A DNA stretch of 64,000 bases from Nocardia fluminea (GCF_002846365.1 NZ_PJMW01000001.1:620001-684000); one strand, 5' to 3'. Counted from the stretch's first letter, positions 34,171 to 42,952 are shown. Numbers and translations are program-made. Notes: a model not told the origin generated them from the letters alone.

Positions 34171-34929
34171 ATGTTGCTCGACGGGAAAGTCGTCCTCGTC
34201 ACCGGCGCCGCGGGCGGGATCGGCACAGCCACCGCACTGCTCGCCGCGCAGGAAGGCGCGCGGCTCGCGCTGACCGATGTGTCGAAGGACGGGATGGAAG
34301 CCACCGCCGAAAAGGTGCGAGCCGCAGGCGGCGAGGCTGTGTCGCTGCCCGCGGATCTCACCGACGGCGCGGCGGTGAACGCCATGGTCGCCGCGGTGGT
34401 CGCCGAGTACGGCCGCCTCGACGCCGCGTTCAACAACGCCGGGGTCAGCGGCGGGCAGATCGGTCAGGGTGGGCGCCGCGTCGCCGAGTGGGACGAGGAC
34501 GCCTTCGATCGGGCGATCGCGGTGAACCTCAAGGGCGTATGGCTGTGTCTGCGTGCGGAATTGACGCAGATGCAAGCGCAGGGTGGCGGTGCGATCGTGA
34601 ACACCGCCTCACTGGCCGGGCTCACGGGGTTCAAGACCACCGCCGGCTATTCGGCGGCCAAGCACGGCGTGATCGGGCTGACCAAGACTGCCGCGATCGA
34701 ATACGCCCCGACCGTCCGGATCAATGCCGTGTGTCCCGGCTACACCGACACCGATCTGATGAAGGACGCCAAGCGCCGCAGTGGCGACACGATCATGGCG
34801 CGCATTCCGTCGGCTCGGCTCGCTCAACCGCAGGAGATCGCCGAGATGGCGTGCTGGTTGCTGTCCGACCGTGCCGCCTATGCCACCGGCGGCGAGTTCG
34901 TCGTCGATGGCGGCTATATGGCGGGGTGA
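34171..34929 (+). CDS. SDR-family oxidoreductase
   Basis: 252-residue classical SDR. Motifs: V-T-G-A-A-G-G-I-G, N-N-A-G, catalytic Ser in N-T-A-S, Tyr-Lys in Y-S-A-A-K, and P-G-Y-T-D-T after the active site. It ends G-G-E-F-V-V-D-G-G-Y as most FabG-like members do. It would interconvert a hydroxyl and a keto group with NAD(P). It is 43 bp after the zinc-ribbon gene in the right operon, so it probably supplies or consumes the ketone handled by HyuAB (inference). Confidence 0.9.
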   Translation: MLLDGKVVLVTGAAGGIGTATALLAAQEGARLALTDVSKDGMEATAEKVRAAGGEAVSLPADLTDGAAVNAMVAAVVAEYGRLDAAFNNAGVSGGQIGQGGRRVAEWDEDAFDRAIAVNLKGVWLCLRAELTQMQAQGGGAIVNTASLAGLTGFKTTAGYSAAKHGVIGLTKTAAIEYAPTVRINAVCPGYTDTDLMKDAKRRSGDTIMARIPSARLAQPQEIAEMACWLLSDRAAYATGGEFVVDGGYMAG

Positions 34930-34973
34930 TCCGTCATCTCTCGCATTGATCTTTACCAGAGAAGGATTCACGC

Positions 34974-36437
34974 ATGACTGCCCTCATCGGTGAGGCCGCG
35001 AGCTACATCGACGGCCGCTGGACCTGCGGCGACGGTTACCCGATCACCACGATCAACCCCGCCACCGGCCTGCAGGTCGCACTCACCCCCGCTACCGGTC
35101 CCACCCAGGTAACCACTGCCGTCTCAGCGGCGCGACGCGCCTTCGACGGCGGTGAATGGAACCGTCTGGGCCCGCCCGAACGTGGCGCCCTGCTCCACCG
35201 GCTGGCCGACCTGCTCCAGGACAATCGGGAGACTTTGGTCCACATCGCCGCTACGGAGATCGGTACCCCGATCAGCAGCGGAGCAACCCTGCATGTGGAC
35301 CTACCCGCGAAATTCCTCCGCTGGTTCGCCGACGCCGCTACCCGAGGGCCTCGCGACGGCTACGAACAACCCTTGCCGCTCGACCACGACCCCATCACCA
35401 CCAGCAGCCTGCTGCTGCGCCAACCCGCAGGTGTGGTGGCCGCGATCGTGGCTTACAACGTGCCGATCATGATGAGCGCCTACAAACTCGGCGCCGCCCT
35501 CGCCGCAGGCTGCTCCACCGTCCTGGTCACCTCCCCCAAAGCCGTTCTGCTGACCTCAGCCTTCGTCAAGCTCGTCGAAGAAGCCGGATTCCCTGCTGGC
35601 GCAGTCAATCTCGTCTTCGGACCACCAGCAGTCACCGAACAAGTAGTCACCGCCCCCGAAGTCGACATGGTCACCTTCACCGGGTCCGCGACGGTCGGCA
35701 GCAAGATCCTCGCTTTGGCGGCACCGACGCTGAAGAAAGTCGTCCTCGAACTCGGCGGCAAATCACCCAACATCGTGCTGCCCGGCACCGACCTGGCACG
35801 CGCGGTCCCCGCCTCGGCACTGCGCTTCACCCGCAACAGCGGCCAAGCGTGCGGCGCGACAACACGAACCCTGGTGCCCCAATCCCACTTCGACGAATAC
35901 GTCGAACGCTCGGGGAGGTTCCTGCGCAACCTCACCGTCGGCGACCCGTTCGCACCCGACACAGTCCTGGGCCCACTCATCACCGGCGAACACCGAGACA
36001 ACGTCGAAGGATTCCTTGCCCGCGCCCGCGACGCAGGAGCCCAGATCCCCGTCGGCGGCGGACGACCCGCGGGACTCGACGACGGATTCTTCCTCGAGCC
36101 GACCCTGGTCACCGGCGTGCCGAACGAAGCCGAGATCGCCCAGGAAGAGCTGTTCGCGCCGGTGGGTGTGGTGATGCCGTACACCGATCTCGACGATGCC
36201 GTCTGCATGGCCAACGACGTCAAATACGCACTCAATGCCAATGTGTGGGGACCGACCGTCGAGGCGATCGAGTTCGCACGTCAACTTCGTGCGGGCACGG
36301 TGACGATCAACGGCGGCGGTGGCATGCGCGCCGACGCACCCTGGGGCGGGCCCGGTCACAGCGGCATCGGCCGAGAAGGTGGCGAAGAGGGATTTCGCGA
36401 ATTCTTCGAAGTCAAACACCTCCAGTGGCCGCTGTGA
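34974..36437 (+). CDS. aldehyde dehydrogenase (NAD(P)+-dependent)
   Basis: 487-residue ALDH. Catalytic Glu in L-E-L-G-G-K-S-P-N, Cys in N-S-G-Q-A-C-G-A-T-T-R, and F-T-G-S-A-T-V-G as cofactor loop. GAGAAGG precedes the ATG. It is not a near-identical copy of the ALDH at 20640 and belongs to another subgroup. Its last codons overlap the start of the next SDR gene by GTGA, so the two are co-translated. Confidence 0.92.
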   Translation: MTALIGEAASYIDGRWTCGDGYPITTINPATGLQVALTPATGPTQVTTAVSAARRAFDGGEWNRLGPPERGALLHRLADLLQDNRETLVHIAATEIGTPISSGATLHVDLPAKFLRWFADAATRGPRDGYEQPLPLDHDPITTSSLLLRQPAGVVAAIVAYNVPIMMSAYKLGAALAAGCSTVLVTSPKAVLLTSAFVKLVEEAGFPAGAVNLVFGPPAVTEQVVTAPEVDMVTFTGSATVGSKILALAAPTLKKVVLELGGKSPNIVLPGTDLARAVPASALRFTRNSGQACGATTRTLVPQSHFDEYVERSGRFLRNLTVGDPFAPDTVLGPLITGEHRDNVEGFLARARDAGAQIPVGGGRPAGLDDGFFLEPTLVTGVPNEAEIAQEELFAPVGVVMPYTDLDDAVCMANDVKYALNANVWGPTVEAIEFARQLRAGTVTINGGGGMRADAPWGGPGHSGIGREGGEEGFREFFEVKHLQWPL

Positions 36438-37273
36438 AGCTCCTCGACGGCAAGGTAGCCGTCATCACCGGAGCGGCGAGCGGGATGGGTCTGGCCGCCG
36501 CCGAAACCTTCGTCGAGCACGGTGCGAAGGTGGTCCTGGCCGACATCCGAGACGAATGCGGTGCGGCCGCCGCAGCGCGCCTGGGTAATTCGGCCGTGTT
36601 CACCCACACCGATGTCACTTCGGGGGCAGCGGTCGATTCCGTCGTCGGCGTCGCGGTGGACACATTCGGGCGACTCGACGTCATGTTCAGCAATGCCGGT
36701 GCCGCCGTGGATCTTTCACCGATCGACGAGCTCACCCCGGCGGGCCTGGACCGAACATTGGCACTGAACCTGCAGGCGCACGTCGCTGCGCACAAGTACG
36801 CGGCGCGACAGTTTCGCGCGCAGGGCACACCCGGCTCGATCATCACCACCGCCAGTGTCGCGGCGCTGCAGGCCGGGTGGAACGGCGGCGCCTATTCGAT
36901 GGCCAAGGCGGCCGTGCTGGCATTGGTCCGCCAGACGGCCATGGAGAATCGCGGCACCGGCATCCGTTCGAATGCGATTCTGCCGGGCGCGGTCCCCACC
37001 TCGATCATCACCGACATGTTCGGGGTGAGCCGGGATCGCGAGGACGATTTCCTCACTGGGCTCGGCGAACTGATCGGTGACGAGACGCTGATCGGGCGCG
37101 CGGGCCAGGCCCGCGATGTCGCCCATGCCGCGCTGTTTCTCGCCAGCGATCTCTCGGATTGGATCACCGGCGTCGCACTGCCTGTCGACGGCGGAACGAC
37201 CGCGGTCACCAAGGACGCGACCGTAGCGCTGATCACCGATTACGCCGCACAGTTCCACGCCGGGTTGCCGTGA
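36434..37273 (+). CDS. SDR-family oxidoreductase
   Basis: 279-residue SDR starting at a GTG that overlaps the ALDH stop codon (GTGA). Motifs: I-T-G-A-A-S-G-M-G, S-N-A-G in place of N-N-A-G, T-A-S, and Y-S-M-A-K. It ends L-P-V-D-G-G-T-T-A-V plus an extra 20-residue tail. The frame is open far upstream, but that part is antisense-like sequence out of frame with the real ALDH. Last gene of the right HyuAB operon. Confidence 0.88.
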   Translation: MKLLDGKVAVITGAASGMGLAAAETFVEHGAKVVLADIRDECGAAAAARLGNSAVFTHTDVTSGAAVDSVVGVAVDTFGRLDVMFSNAGAAVDLSPIDELTPAGLDRTLALNLQAHVAAHKYAARQFRAQGTPGSIITTASVAALQAGWNGGAYSMAKAAVLALVRQTAMENRGTGIRSNAILPGAVPTSIITDMFGVSRDREDDFLTGLGELIGDETLIGRAGQARDVAHAALFLASDLSDWITGVALPVDGGTTAVTKDATVALITDYAAQFHAGLP

Positions 37274-37286
37274 ACCGGTGCCCCAT

Positions 37287-37329
37287 GAACCCGGCAGCTA
37301 TCACTACCAGTGCGACCGCTGCCGGGTTC
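37287..37329 (+). terminator. strong inverted repeat ending the right HyuAB operon
   Basis: Perfect 12-bp arms GAACCCGGCAGC (37287-37298) and GCTGCCGGGTTC (37318-37329) with a 19-nt loop, 14 bp past the SDR stop codon. No T-tract, but position and stability fit a terminator. Confidence 0.6.
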
Positions 37330-37332
37330 GTT

Positions 37333-37390
37333 CCGCTAGGCGGTTCGCGCTCGCGGACGTCCCGCTAGGCGGTTCGCGCTCGCGGACGTC
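37333..37390. repeat. tandem duplication of a 29-bp unit
   Basis: Two identical 29-bp units (37333-37361 and 37362-37390), each beginning CCGCTAGGCGG, itself a small inverted repeat. They follow the terminator at 37287. Perfect identity suggests a recent slippage event. Confidence 0.85.
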
Positions 37391-37426
37391 GGCCGAACGC
37401 CGACGGCAGCAGTAGTCCACCAGGCT

Positions 37427-37831
37427 TCACGGAGTGAGCTTGCCCAGAATGTCGCGCAGTGCGGCACGCTCCTGGTCGGTGAGACGTCCGAAGAATTCGT
37501 CGGCGTCCTTCGTCCGGGCCTCGGTCAGGGTGTCGAGGGTTCGCCTACCCCGGGCGGTCACCGATACGAGGGTGGCGCGGCGGTCTGTCGGGTCCGGCTC
37601 GCGGTTGACCAACTCGCCCTTTTCGAGCGCGTCCACCACCTCCGTGGCCGATCGGGGGCTGATCCGCAACGCGTCGGCAATGGCCGAGAGCCGCAAGCCC
37701 TCGTGCTCCCCGGCTACGCGAAGCGCGCGGGCCTGGTGCGGGGTGAGCCCCATCGGCGCGTACGCCGCCGACCAGCGCCGACGGAGCGTCCTGGCCACCT
37801 GCATCAGAAGGTCGCTCTCGTTGTCGGGCAT
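37427..37831 (-). CDS. MarR-family transcriptional regulator
   Basis: 134-residue regulator with a winged helix-turn-helix (L-R-L-S-A-I-A-D-A-L-R-I-S-P-R-S-A-T-E-V-V-D-A-L-E) and the wing motif D-P-T-D-R-R-A-T-L-V. The ATG at 37831 begins the family-like sequence; the frame upstream is Arg/Gly-rich. It is divergent from the ABC exporter gene at 37909, with a TGAGGTAACCTCA palindrome between them, the classical arrangement of a MarR repressor controlling its own gene and an efflux pump. Confidence 0.9.
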   Translation of the reverse strand: MPDNESDLLMQVARTLRRRWSAAYAPMGLTPHQARALRVAGEHEGLRLSAIADALRISPRSATEVVDALEKGELVNREPDPTDRRATLVSVTARGRRTLDTLTEARTKDADEFFGRLTDQERAALRDILGKLTP

Positions 37832-37867
37832 AAACCCGCCTCTCGGTGTGTTTCCTCTACCAGATAG

Positions 37868-37880
37868 TGAGGTAACCTCA
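37868..37880. promoter_or_regulatory. TGAGGTAACCTCA palindrome, MarR operator candidate
   Basis: 6-bp perfect arms around one central base, located between the divergent MarR and ABC exporter genes, 37 bp from the MarR ATG and 28 bp from the ABC ATG. Confidence 0.65.
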
Positions 37881-37908
37881 GCATAAACACAACCCAAGGG
37901 GGTTGCAT

Positions 37909-39729
37909 ATGGAAGTGAAAGTCTCCGCCGGCGGCGGCCGAACCCGCCGCCCCGACCCGGCCGACCGCGCACAACTGCGCGAGTCCCCCGTGTCCCTTCG
38001 CCGGATCGCCGCGCTCTTCGCGCCGTACCGGCTTCAGCTCACCCTGCTGACGGTTCTGATCGTGGCGGGTTCGACGATCAGCCTCGCCTCGCCGTTCCTG
38101 CTGCGCCTGGTGATCGACGACGCGCTGCCACAGCAGGACGTGTCGCTGCTGCTCTGGGCGGTGGGCGGCATGCTCGCCGTCACCGTGCTCACCGCGGTGC
38201 TCGGCGTCGGCCAGACGCTCATCTCCACCACCGTCGGGCAGCAGGTCATGCATGTCCTGCGCGCCGATGTGTTCCGCCACCTGCAGCGGCAGTCGCTGGC
38301 GTTCTTCACCCGAACCCGCGGCGGAGAGGTCCAGTCACGCCTGATCAACGATGTCGGCGGCATGCAGTCCGTGGTCACCAGCACCGCGACCTCCATCGCG
38401 AGCAACGTCACCACCGTGGTCGGCACCGCCGTCGCGATGGCCGTGCTGTCGTGGCGGTTGTCGCTGCTGTCGCTGGTGGTGCTTCCGCCGGCGATCTGGC
38501 TGACCCGGCGCGTCGCGCTGCTGCGCCGCGACATCACCGCCCAGCGCCAACGTCATCTCGCCGACCTACACGGCCAGGTCGAGGAGGGACTCTCGGTGAG
38601 CGGCGTGCAGCTGGGCAAGACCCTCGGCACCGGCCCTCTCGCCTCCGCCCAGTTCGAGAAGACCTCGCACGACCTGGTCGGCCTCGAAGTGCGCTCCCAG
38701 CTCGCGGGCCGCTGGCGGATGGCCACCATGAGCATCCTCTTCGCGGCCATCCCCGCCCTGCTCTACCTCGCCGCCGGTCTTCCCGCGACCAGCAGCGGCA
38801 TGACGATCGGCACGCTGGTCGCCTTCACCACGTTGCAGGCGGGGTTGTTCAGGCCGTTGATGGCCCTGCTCAACGTAGGTGTCGAAGTCACCAGCTCGAT
38901 GGCGTTGTTCAGTCGCATCTTCGGCTACCTCGATCTTCCGGTCGAGATCGATGAGCCCACCCGACCCGTCGAGCTCGACCCACGCGACGTTGTGGGCGAG
39001 GTCCGGTTCGAGCAGGTCAGCTTCCGCTACGACGCCGCAGGTCCCGACGTGCTCGACGATGTCTCGCTGGTGGTGCCTCCCGGCTCGACGCTCGCTCTCG
39101 TCGGCGAGACCGGCTCCGGCAAGACCACCCTCGCTTCGCTGGTCGCGCGACTGCACGACGCGACCGGTGGTCGGGTGACCATCGACGGCGTCGACGTTCG
39201 TGACCTGGAACTCGGCACCCTCGCGCGCATCGTCGGTGTGGTGTCGCAGGAGTCCTACCTGCTGCACACGACCATTCGCGAGAATCTCCGCTACGCCAAG
39301 CCGGGCGCCACCGACGCCGAGATCGAGCGCGCGGCCCGCGCCGCCCAGATCCACGAGCTGATCGCCTCGCTGCCGCAGGGCTACGACACCGTGGTCGGGT
39401 CGCGCGGTCATCGGTTCTCCGGTGGTGAGAAGCAGCGCATCGCCCTGGCCCGCACCCTGTTGCGCGACCCGCGCGTGCTGGTGCTCGACGAGGCGACCAG
39501 CGCCCTCGACAACGAGACCGAGCGTGCGGTGCAGGCCGCCATCGACGTGGTGGCTCAGGGCCGCACGGTCATCACGATCGCGCACCGGCTCAGCACCATT
39601 CGCGAGGCCGACCAGATCGCGGTCCTGCACCACGGCCGGGTCGTCGAGCTCGGCGACCACACGACGCTGATCGACGACGGCGGACATTACGCCCGGCTCA
39701 ACGGCGCCGCCGAGGTCGTGGCAGCCTGA
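37909..39729 (+). CDS. ABC exporter half-transporter (fused permease and ATPase)
   Basis: 606-residue type IV ABC exporter. Residues about 25-330 hold six membrane helices; the C-terminal ATPase has Walker A G-E-T-G-S-G-K-T-T, a Q-loop V-V-S-Q-E-S, signature F-S-G-G-E-K-Q-R, Walker B V-L-V-L-D-E-A-T-S-A-L-D and H-loop I-A-H-R-L-S. The signature reads FSGGE in place of LSGGQ, seen in some exporters. The ATG at 37909 is chosen over an upstream TTG because AGGGGG lies 7-8 nt before it. It likely forms a homodimer and exports drugs or lipids, under the divergent MarR gene. Confidence 0.9.
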   Translation: MEVKVSAGGGRTRRPDPADRAQLRESPVSLRRIAALFAPYRLQLTLLTVLIVAGSTISLASPFLLRLVIDDALPQQDVSLLLWAVGGMLAVTVLTAVLGVGQTLISTTVGQQVMHVLRADVFRHLQRQSLAFFTRTRGGEVQSRLINDVGGMQSVVTSTATSIASNVTTVVGTAVAMAVLSWRLSLLSLVVLPPAIWLTRRVALLRRDITAQRQRHLADLHGQVEEGLSVSGVQLGKTLGTGPLASAQFEKTSHDLVGLEVRSQLAGRWRMATMSILFAAIPALLYLAAGLPATSSGMTIGTLVAFTTLQAGLFRPLMALLNVGVEVTSSMALFSRIFGYLDLPVEIDEPTRPVELDPRDVVGEVRFEQVSFRYDAAGPDVLDDVSLVVPPGSTLALVGETGSGKTTLASLVARLHDATGGRVTIDGVDVRDLELGTLARIVGVVSQESYLLHTTIRENLRYAKPGATDAEIERAARAAQIHELIASLPQGYDTVVGSRGHRFSGGEKQRIALARTLLRDPRVLVLDEATSALDNETERAVQAAIDVVAQGRTVITIAHRLSTIREADQIAVLHHGRVVELGDHTTLIDDGGHYARLNGAAEVVAA

Positions 39730-39750
39730 GCGAACGACCGTGCCGACCGA

Positions 39751-41133
39751 TCACCGCTGTTTCCGCCGGGTCATCAGGTGGGCGGTCAGGAGCACGGTGA
39801 GCACCACGGTACAGCCGACCGCGCCCACCGCCAGGGCGATGCCGATGCCGGTCGCGGTCGGGTACCCGCTGGTCGCTAGGTGGGCGGCGAGGACCGCGCC
39901 GGACATGGCGCTACCGAACGAGCCGCCGACGGTGCGCAGGACCTGATTGAAGCTCACGGCACTGCCGAGTTCGCGGTCGGCCACACTGCGGGCGATCAGC
40001 GCGGGCATGGCGGCGTAGGTCGTGCCGATGCCCAAGCCGAATCCGAGCATGCCCAGCAGGATCTCCCACAGCTCGTCGTGAGCCAGCCACAGGAACAGGC
40101 TGGACACGGTCACCAGGGCCGCACCCGGAATCAGCAAGGCGCGCATGGGAATACGTGCCGAGACCACCCGGACGACGCGGTTCGCCGCGAAGCTGCCGAT
40201 CGACAGCGGCAGCATGACGAAACCGGCCCAGAACAACGGCAGCGCGATGCCATAGCCCGTGGACGCGGGGGCCTGGGCGATCAAGCTGGCGATCGACAGG
40301 CACGCGTACATCGCGGCGCCGAGCCCGATCGCGGTGCCGTTGGCGACCACGGCATCGCCGGCGCGCAGCACCCGCAGGTCGACCAGCGCGTGCGGGGTCC
40401 GCAGTTCGATCAGCGCCCAGCCGAGAAGAATCGCCAGCGACACGATCAACAGCCCGATCGTCGGAAGCGACCCCCAACCCCAGCGTGAGCCCTCGCCGGC
40501 GACGAGCAGCAGCGTCGCCAGACCGGCGCCGATCAACAGCGCGCCACGCAGGTCGAACGGTGTGCGCGGCGCCCGCTCGTCCGGGCCGTCCGGCACCACC
40601 CGCCACACGACCAGCAAGGTCGACAACAGGAACAGTGCCGCCGCCCAGAACGCGAACCGGAAGCCGAAAAGGTCGGCGAGAATGCCGGTGAGCGGGTAGC
40701 CGAGCCCGAGCCCACTGGTCACCGTCACCGACAACGTCGACATGCCGTTGCGCACTTCGTCGGCGGGGAGGTAGCGGCGAGCCAGCGCGATCGTCACCGG
40801 GACGATGCCGTAGCTGAGCCCTTGCAGCGCCCGTCCGAGGAGGAATATCGCGAAGTTCGGTGCCGTGGCCGCGATGATCGACCCGATGAAGATGATCGTC
40901 AGCGACCACAGCAGCAGTCGTTTCTTGTGCGGGCCGTCGCTGAGCCTGCCCATGATCGGGGTGGTCACCGCACCGACCAGCAGGTTGACGGTGAGCATCC
41001 ATTGCGCCGCGCTCACGTCGACGTTCATGTCGTGCGAGATCGCCGGGACCAGCAGCATGCCGAGCGAACTGACGATGGCCGAGGTGAGAGCGGTATAGAC
41101 GAGCGCTGGAGTCAATCGGCGCGCGGCGATCAT
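39751..41133 (-). CDS. MFS efflux transporter, EmrB/QacA-like
   Basis: 460-residue transporter with 12-14 predicted helices. G-R-L-S-D-G-P-H-K-K-R is the helix 2-3 loop motif, and G-L-G-L-G-Y-P-L-T-G resembles the drug:H+ antiporter motif C in helix 5. It starts at 41133, where the ATG overlaps the MarR stop (ATGA), so it is co-translated with that regulator. The frame upstream of 41133 is antisense to the MarR gene. Probably an antiporter-type drug or metabolite exporter. Confidence 0.88.
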   Translation of the reverse strand: MIAARRLTPALVYTALTSAIVSSLGMLLVPAISHDMNVDVSAAQWMLTVNLLVGAVTTPIMGRLSDGPHKKRLLLWSLTIIFIGSIIAATAPNFAIFLLGRALQGLSYGIVPVTIALARRYLPADEVRNGMSTLSVTVTSGLGLGYPLTGILADLFGFRFAFWAAALFLLSTLLVVWRVVPDGPDERAPRTPFDLRGALLIGAGLATLLLVAGEGSRWGWGSLPTIGLLIVSLAILLGWALIELRTPHALVDLRVLRAGDAVVANGTAIGLGAAMYACLSIASLIAQAPASTGYGIALPLFWAGFVMLPLSIGSFAANRVVRVVSARIPMRALLIPGAALVTVSSLFLWLAHDELWEILLGMLGFGLGIGTTYAAMPALIARSVADRELGSAVSFNQVLRTVGGSFGSAMSGAVLAAHLATSGYPTATGIGIALAVGAVGCTVVLTVLLTAHLMTRRKQR

Positions 41134-41558
41134 TCGACCGGCCCGCCCTCGATCAGCTTTCGTAGCGCGGGCAGCGCGTTGTCGAGGTGGACACGTTCCT
41201 GCGCGTCGAGCCGCTCGGCGATCGCGCGTTCGAGCCAGTCCAGACCCACCGCGCGCTCCTCGGTGAGCCGCGCCCGACCGGTCTCGGTGAGTTCGATCCA
41301 GACGCGGCGGCGGTCCTCGCTGTCGGGAGTGCGTACGACCAGTCCGAGTGCTTCGAGTTCGCGCACCGCGGTGGCGATGGCCTGGGGGCTGACCGTTTGG
41401 ATCGCGGCCAGCGTGGTTGCGGTGGCCCTGCCGTGGACGGACAGGTAGCCGAGCACACCGAGCTTGCCCGCGGAGATCGTCCGTCCGGCGAGCAGTCGGC
41501 GGGCGATCGGATGCAGCACTTCCCCCAGGTCTCGGGCGGTGGACGGGTCGGCGGTCAT
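41130..41558 (-). CDS. MarR-family transcriptional regulator
   Basis: 142-residue regulator with a winged helix (R-A-T-A-T-T-L-A-A-I-Q-T-V-S-P-Q-A-I-A-T-A-V-R-E-L-E) and D-S-E-D-R-R-R-V-W-I in the wing. The ATG at 41558 is preceded by TATGGT 6 nt upstream on the minus strand, so it may be leaderless; a TTG further upstream is less likely. A/T-rich repeats (TTWAGTTGT twice) lie just upstream at 41571-41594 and may be its operator. Translationally coupled to the MFS gene, which it probably represses. Confidence 0.85.
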   Translation of the reverse strand: MTADPSTARDLGEVLHPIARRLLAGRTISAGKLGVLGYLSVHGRATATTLAAIQTVSPQAIATAVRELEALGLVVRTPDSEDRRRVWIELTETGRARLTEERAVGLDWLERAIAERLDAQERVHLDNALPALRKLIEGGPVE

Positions 41559-41570
41559 TAGCCAACCATA

Positions 41571-41594
41571 CAACTAAATTGAACAACTTAATTG
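41571..41594. promoter_or_regulatory. A/T-rich direct repeats, MarR operator candidate
   Basis: On the minus strand TTAAGTTGT and TTTAGTTGT occur in direct repeat just upstream of the -10-like TATGGT of the MarR-MFS operon. The stretch is markedly A/T-rich against its surroundings. Confidence 0.4.
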
Positions 41595-41633
41595 CATAAC
41601 TGCGGTGATGCTGGGCATAGACTTGAAACACGA

Positions 41634-41666
41634 AAGGCCCCTCCGACTTCACGTCGGAGGGGCCTT
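41634..41666 (-). terminator. rho-independent terminator
   Basis: Perfect 14-bp stem (AAGGCCCCTCCGAC and its complement) with a 5-nt loop, followed on the minus strand by TTTCGTGTTT. It lies 10 bp past the stop of the propeller gene at 41677. Confidence 0.9.
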
Positions 41667-41676
41667 CCGGGATGGT

Positions 41677-42831
41677 TCAGCGGCGCGGAACCAACGACAT
41701 CGTGCGTCCGTCGGCCACGTACGTGCCGGTGTAGATCGCCACCGATTCGTCCAGGTCGAGCACGCCGTCGGAGCCGACGGTGAACCGTCGCAGGATCTCC
41801 TCGCCGCCGCGCACCGGGTCGGTTCCCAGCGCCCACAGCACGTCACCGCTGGGCGACATCGCCGAGGACTCCGCGAACGTGCCCGGCTTCTCCGGCGCGA
41901 AGGCGACATCGGGCAGCGGGGTCAGCACACCGTTCGGCTCGACCGCGAAGGAGCTGATGTGCCCCGAACCCATGTTGGGCACATAGAGGAAGCGGCCGTC
42001 GGGGGTGATGCTGGTGACGTGGGGCAGCATGCCCGTCGGGTAGGGCGATCCCGCGACCTCGGTCAGCGAACCGTCCTCCGCCCGGCTGAAGCCCGACACC
42101 GAACCGCTGATCTCGTTGATGACGTACACGTGCCGGCCGTCTGGCGTGACCCGCGGGTAGATCGGATTCAGGCCCGTCGAGACCCGCTGCTTGACCGGAG
42201 ATACGGAGCCATCGGCGTTGATGTCGAACACCAGCAACTGCCGGGGCAGCAGGCTGGCCACGTACAACTGCTTGCCGTCCGGAGAAACGGTGCCCGAGGC
42301 GATTCCGTCGAGCGACTCCCCGAACGGCATTGCCGCACCGTTGAGGCTGGGCGTGCCGTCGGCGCCGATACGTACGGGCACCACCAGGGCGTTCTGCAGA
42401 CCGACAACGACGAAGGCATCACGGTTGTTCGGCGCGAAGATGATGTCGACGGGGGCATCAGGCATCGCCAGCGGCGCCCCGGCGGTGAGCTCGCCGCCGG
42501 GGCCGATCGCGTACGGGATCAGCTGCGGGTTCGAACCCGGGGCGACGAACAGGAACCGGCCGTCGGGAGTGGGAGCCTGCGGCCAGTTCAGCGAGCCGGG
42601 CGTCGCACGGCCCGCGATCGGGGTCGGCTGCCCACTGTCGGACGCGTTGTATCCGGCGATGCCGTCACTGAGGAAGCCGTGGGCATAGATGTGGTATCCG
42701 GTGCTGTCGGCCGCGGCGGGTTGCGCTGTCGCCGTGAAGCCGGGCAGGACGGTCGCGGCGAGGGCAAGAACCCATCCTGCTCGCGCGCGCCGGATTCCCG
42801 AACCACCTGTCGACGTTGAATCAGAGGTCAT
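41677..42831 (-). CDS. secreted beta-propeller, lactonase-like (copy 1)
   Basis: 384-residue exported protein. The signal peptide includes R-R-A-R-A-G-W-V-L-A-L-A-A-T-V-L-P-G-F and A-A-A-D, with cleavage near residue 42. The rest is a series of about seven blades, several with the phrase T-P-D-G-R-x-[LV]-[FY]-V, as in 6-phosphogluconolactonase/YncE-like propellers. Function unknown; no catalytic residues can be assigned. The ATG at 42831 is chosen because the signal peptide starts there. One of three such proteins within 8 kb. A strong terminator follows at 41634. Confidence 0.85.
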   Translation of the reverse strand: MTSDSTSTGGSGIRRARAGWVLALAATVLPGFTATAQPAAADSTGYHIYAHGFLSDGIAGYNASDSGQPTPIAGRATPGSLNWPQAPTPDGRFLFVAPGSNPQLIPYAIGPGGELTAGAPLAMPDAPVDIIFAPNNRDAFVVVGLQNALVVPVRIGADGTPSLNGAAMPFGESLDGIASGTVSPDGKQLYVASLLPRQLLVFDINADGSVSPVKQRVSTGLNPIYPRVTPDGRHVYVINEISGSVSGFSRAEDGSLTEVAGSPYPTGMLPHVTSITPDGRFLYVPNMGSGHISSFAVEPNGVLTPLPDVAFAPEKPGTFAESSAMSPSGDVLWALGTDPVRGGEEILRRFTVGSDGVLDLDESVAIYTGTYVADGRTMSLVPRR

Positions 42832-42905
42832 ACCTGGGAGGCTATGGCCCGAACGGGCAGGTGAACTGTCCAGAAACCTGCACACCGCAGCCGCCACAGA
42901 CAGCG

Positions 42906-42936
42906 AAAACCCCTCCGGCCGAGCCGAAGGGGTTTT
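42906..42936 (-). terminator. terminator after the SnoaL-like gene
   Basis: 14-bp stem AAAACCCCT-[CT]-CGGC with one mismatch and a 3-nt loop, symmetrical enough to work on both strands. It lies 17 bp past the stop at 42953. Confidence 0.8.
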
Positions 42937-42952
42937 CCGATGGGACAGTCGC

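Noticed and set aside
35156..36433. N-terminal extension of the last SDR gene to 35156
   Set aside because: This part runs out of frame through the ALDH gene and is Arg/Pro-rich. The SDR fold starts at the GTG 36434, which overlaps the ALDH stop codon.
20640..37273. Naming the two HyuAB modules as acetone carboxylase
   Set aside because: HyuA and HyuB families contain hydantoinases, oxoprolinases and several carboxylases; the zinc-ribbon proteins are not demonstrably the gamma subunit, so a substrate-specific name is unsupported.
37333..37390. CRISPR repeats
   Set aside because: The two 29-bp units are directly adjacent with no spacer, there are only two, and no cas genes are near.
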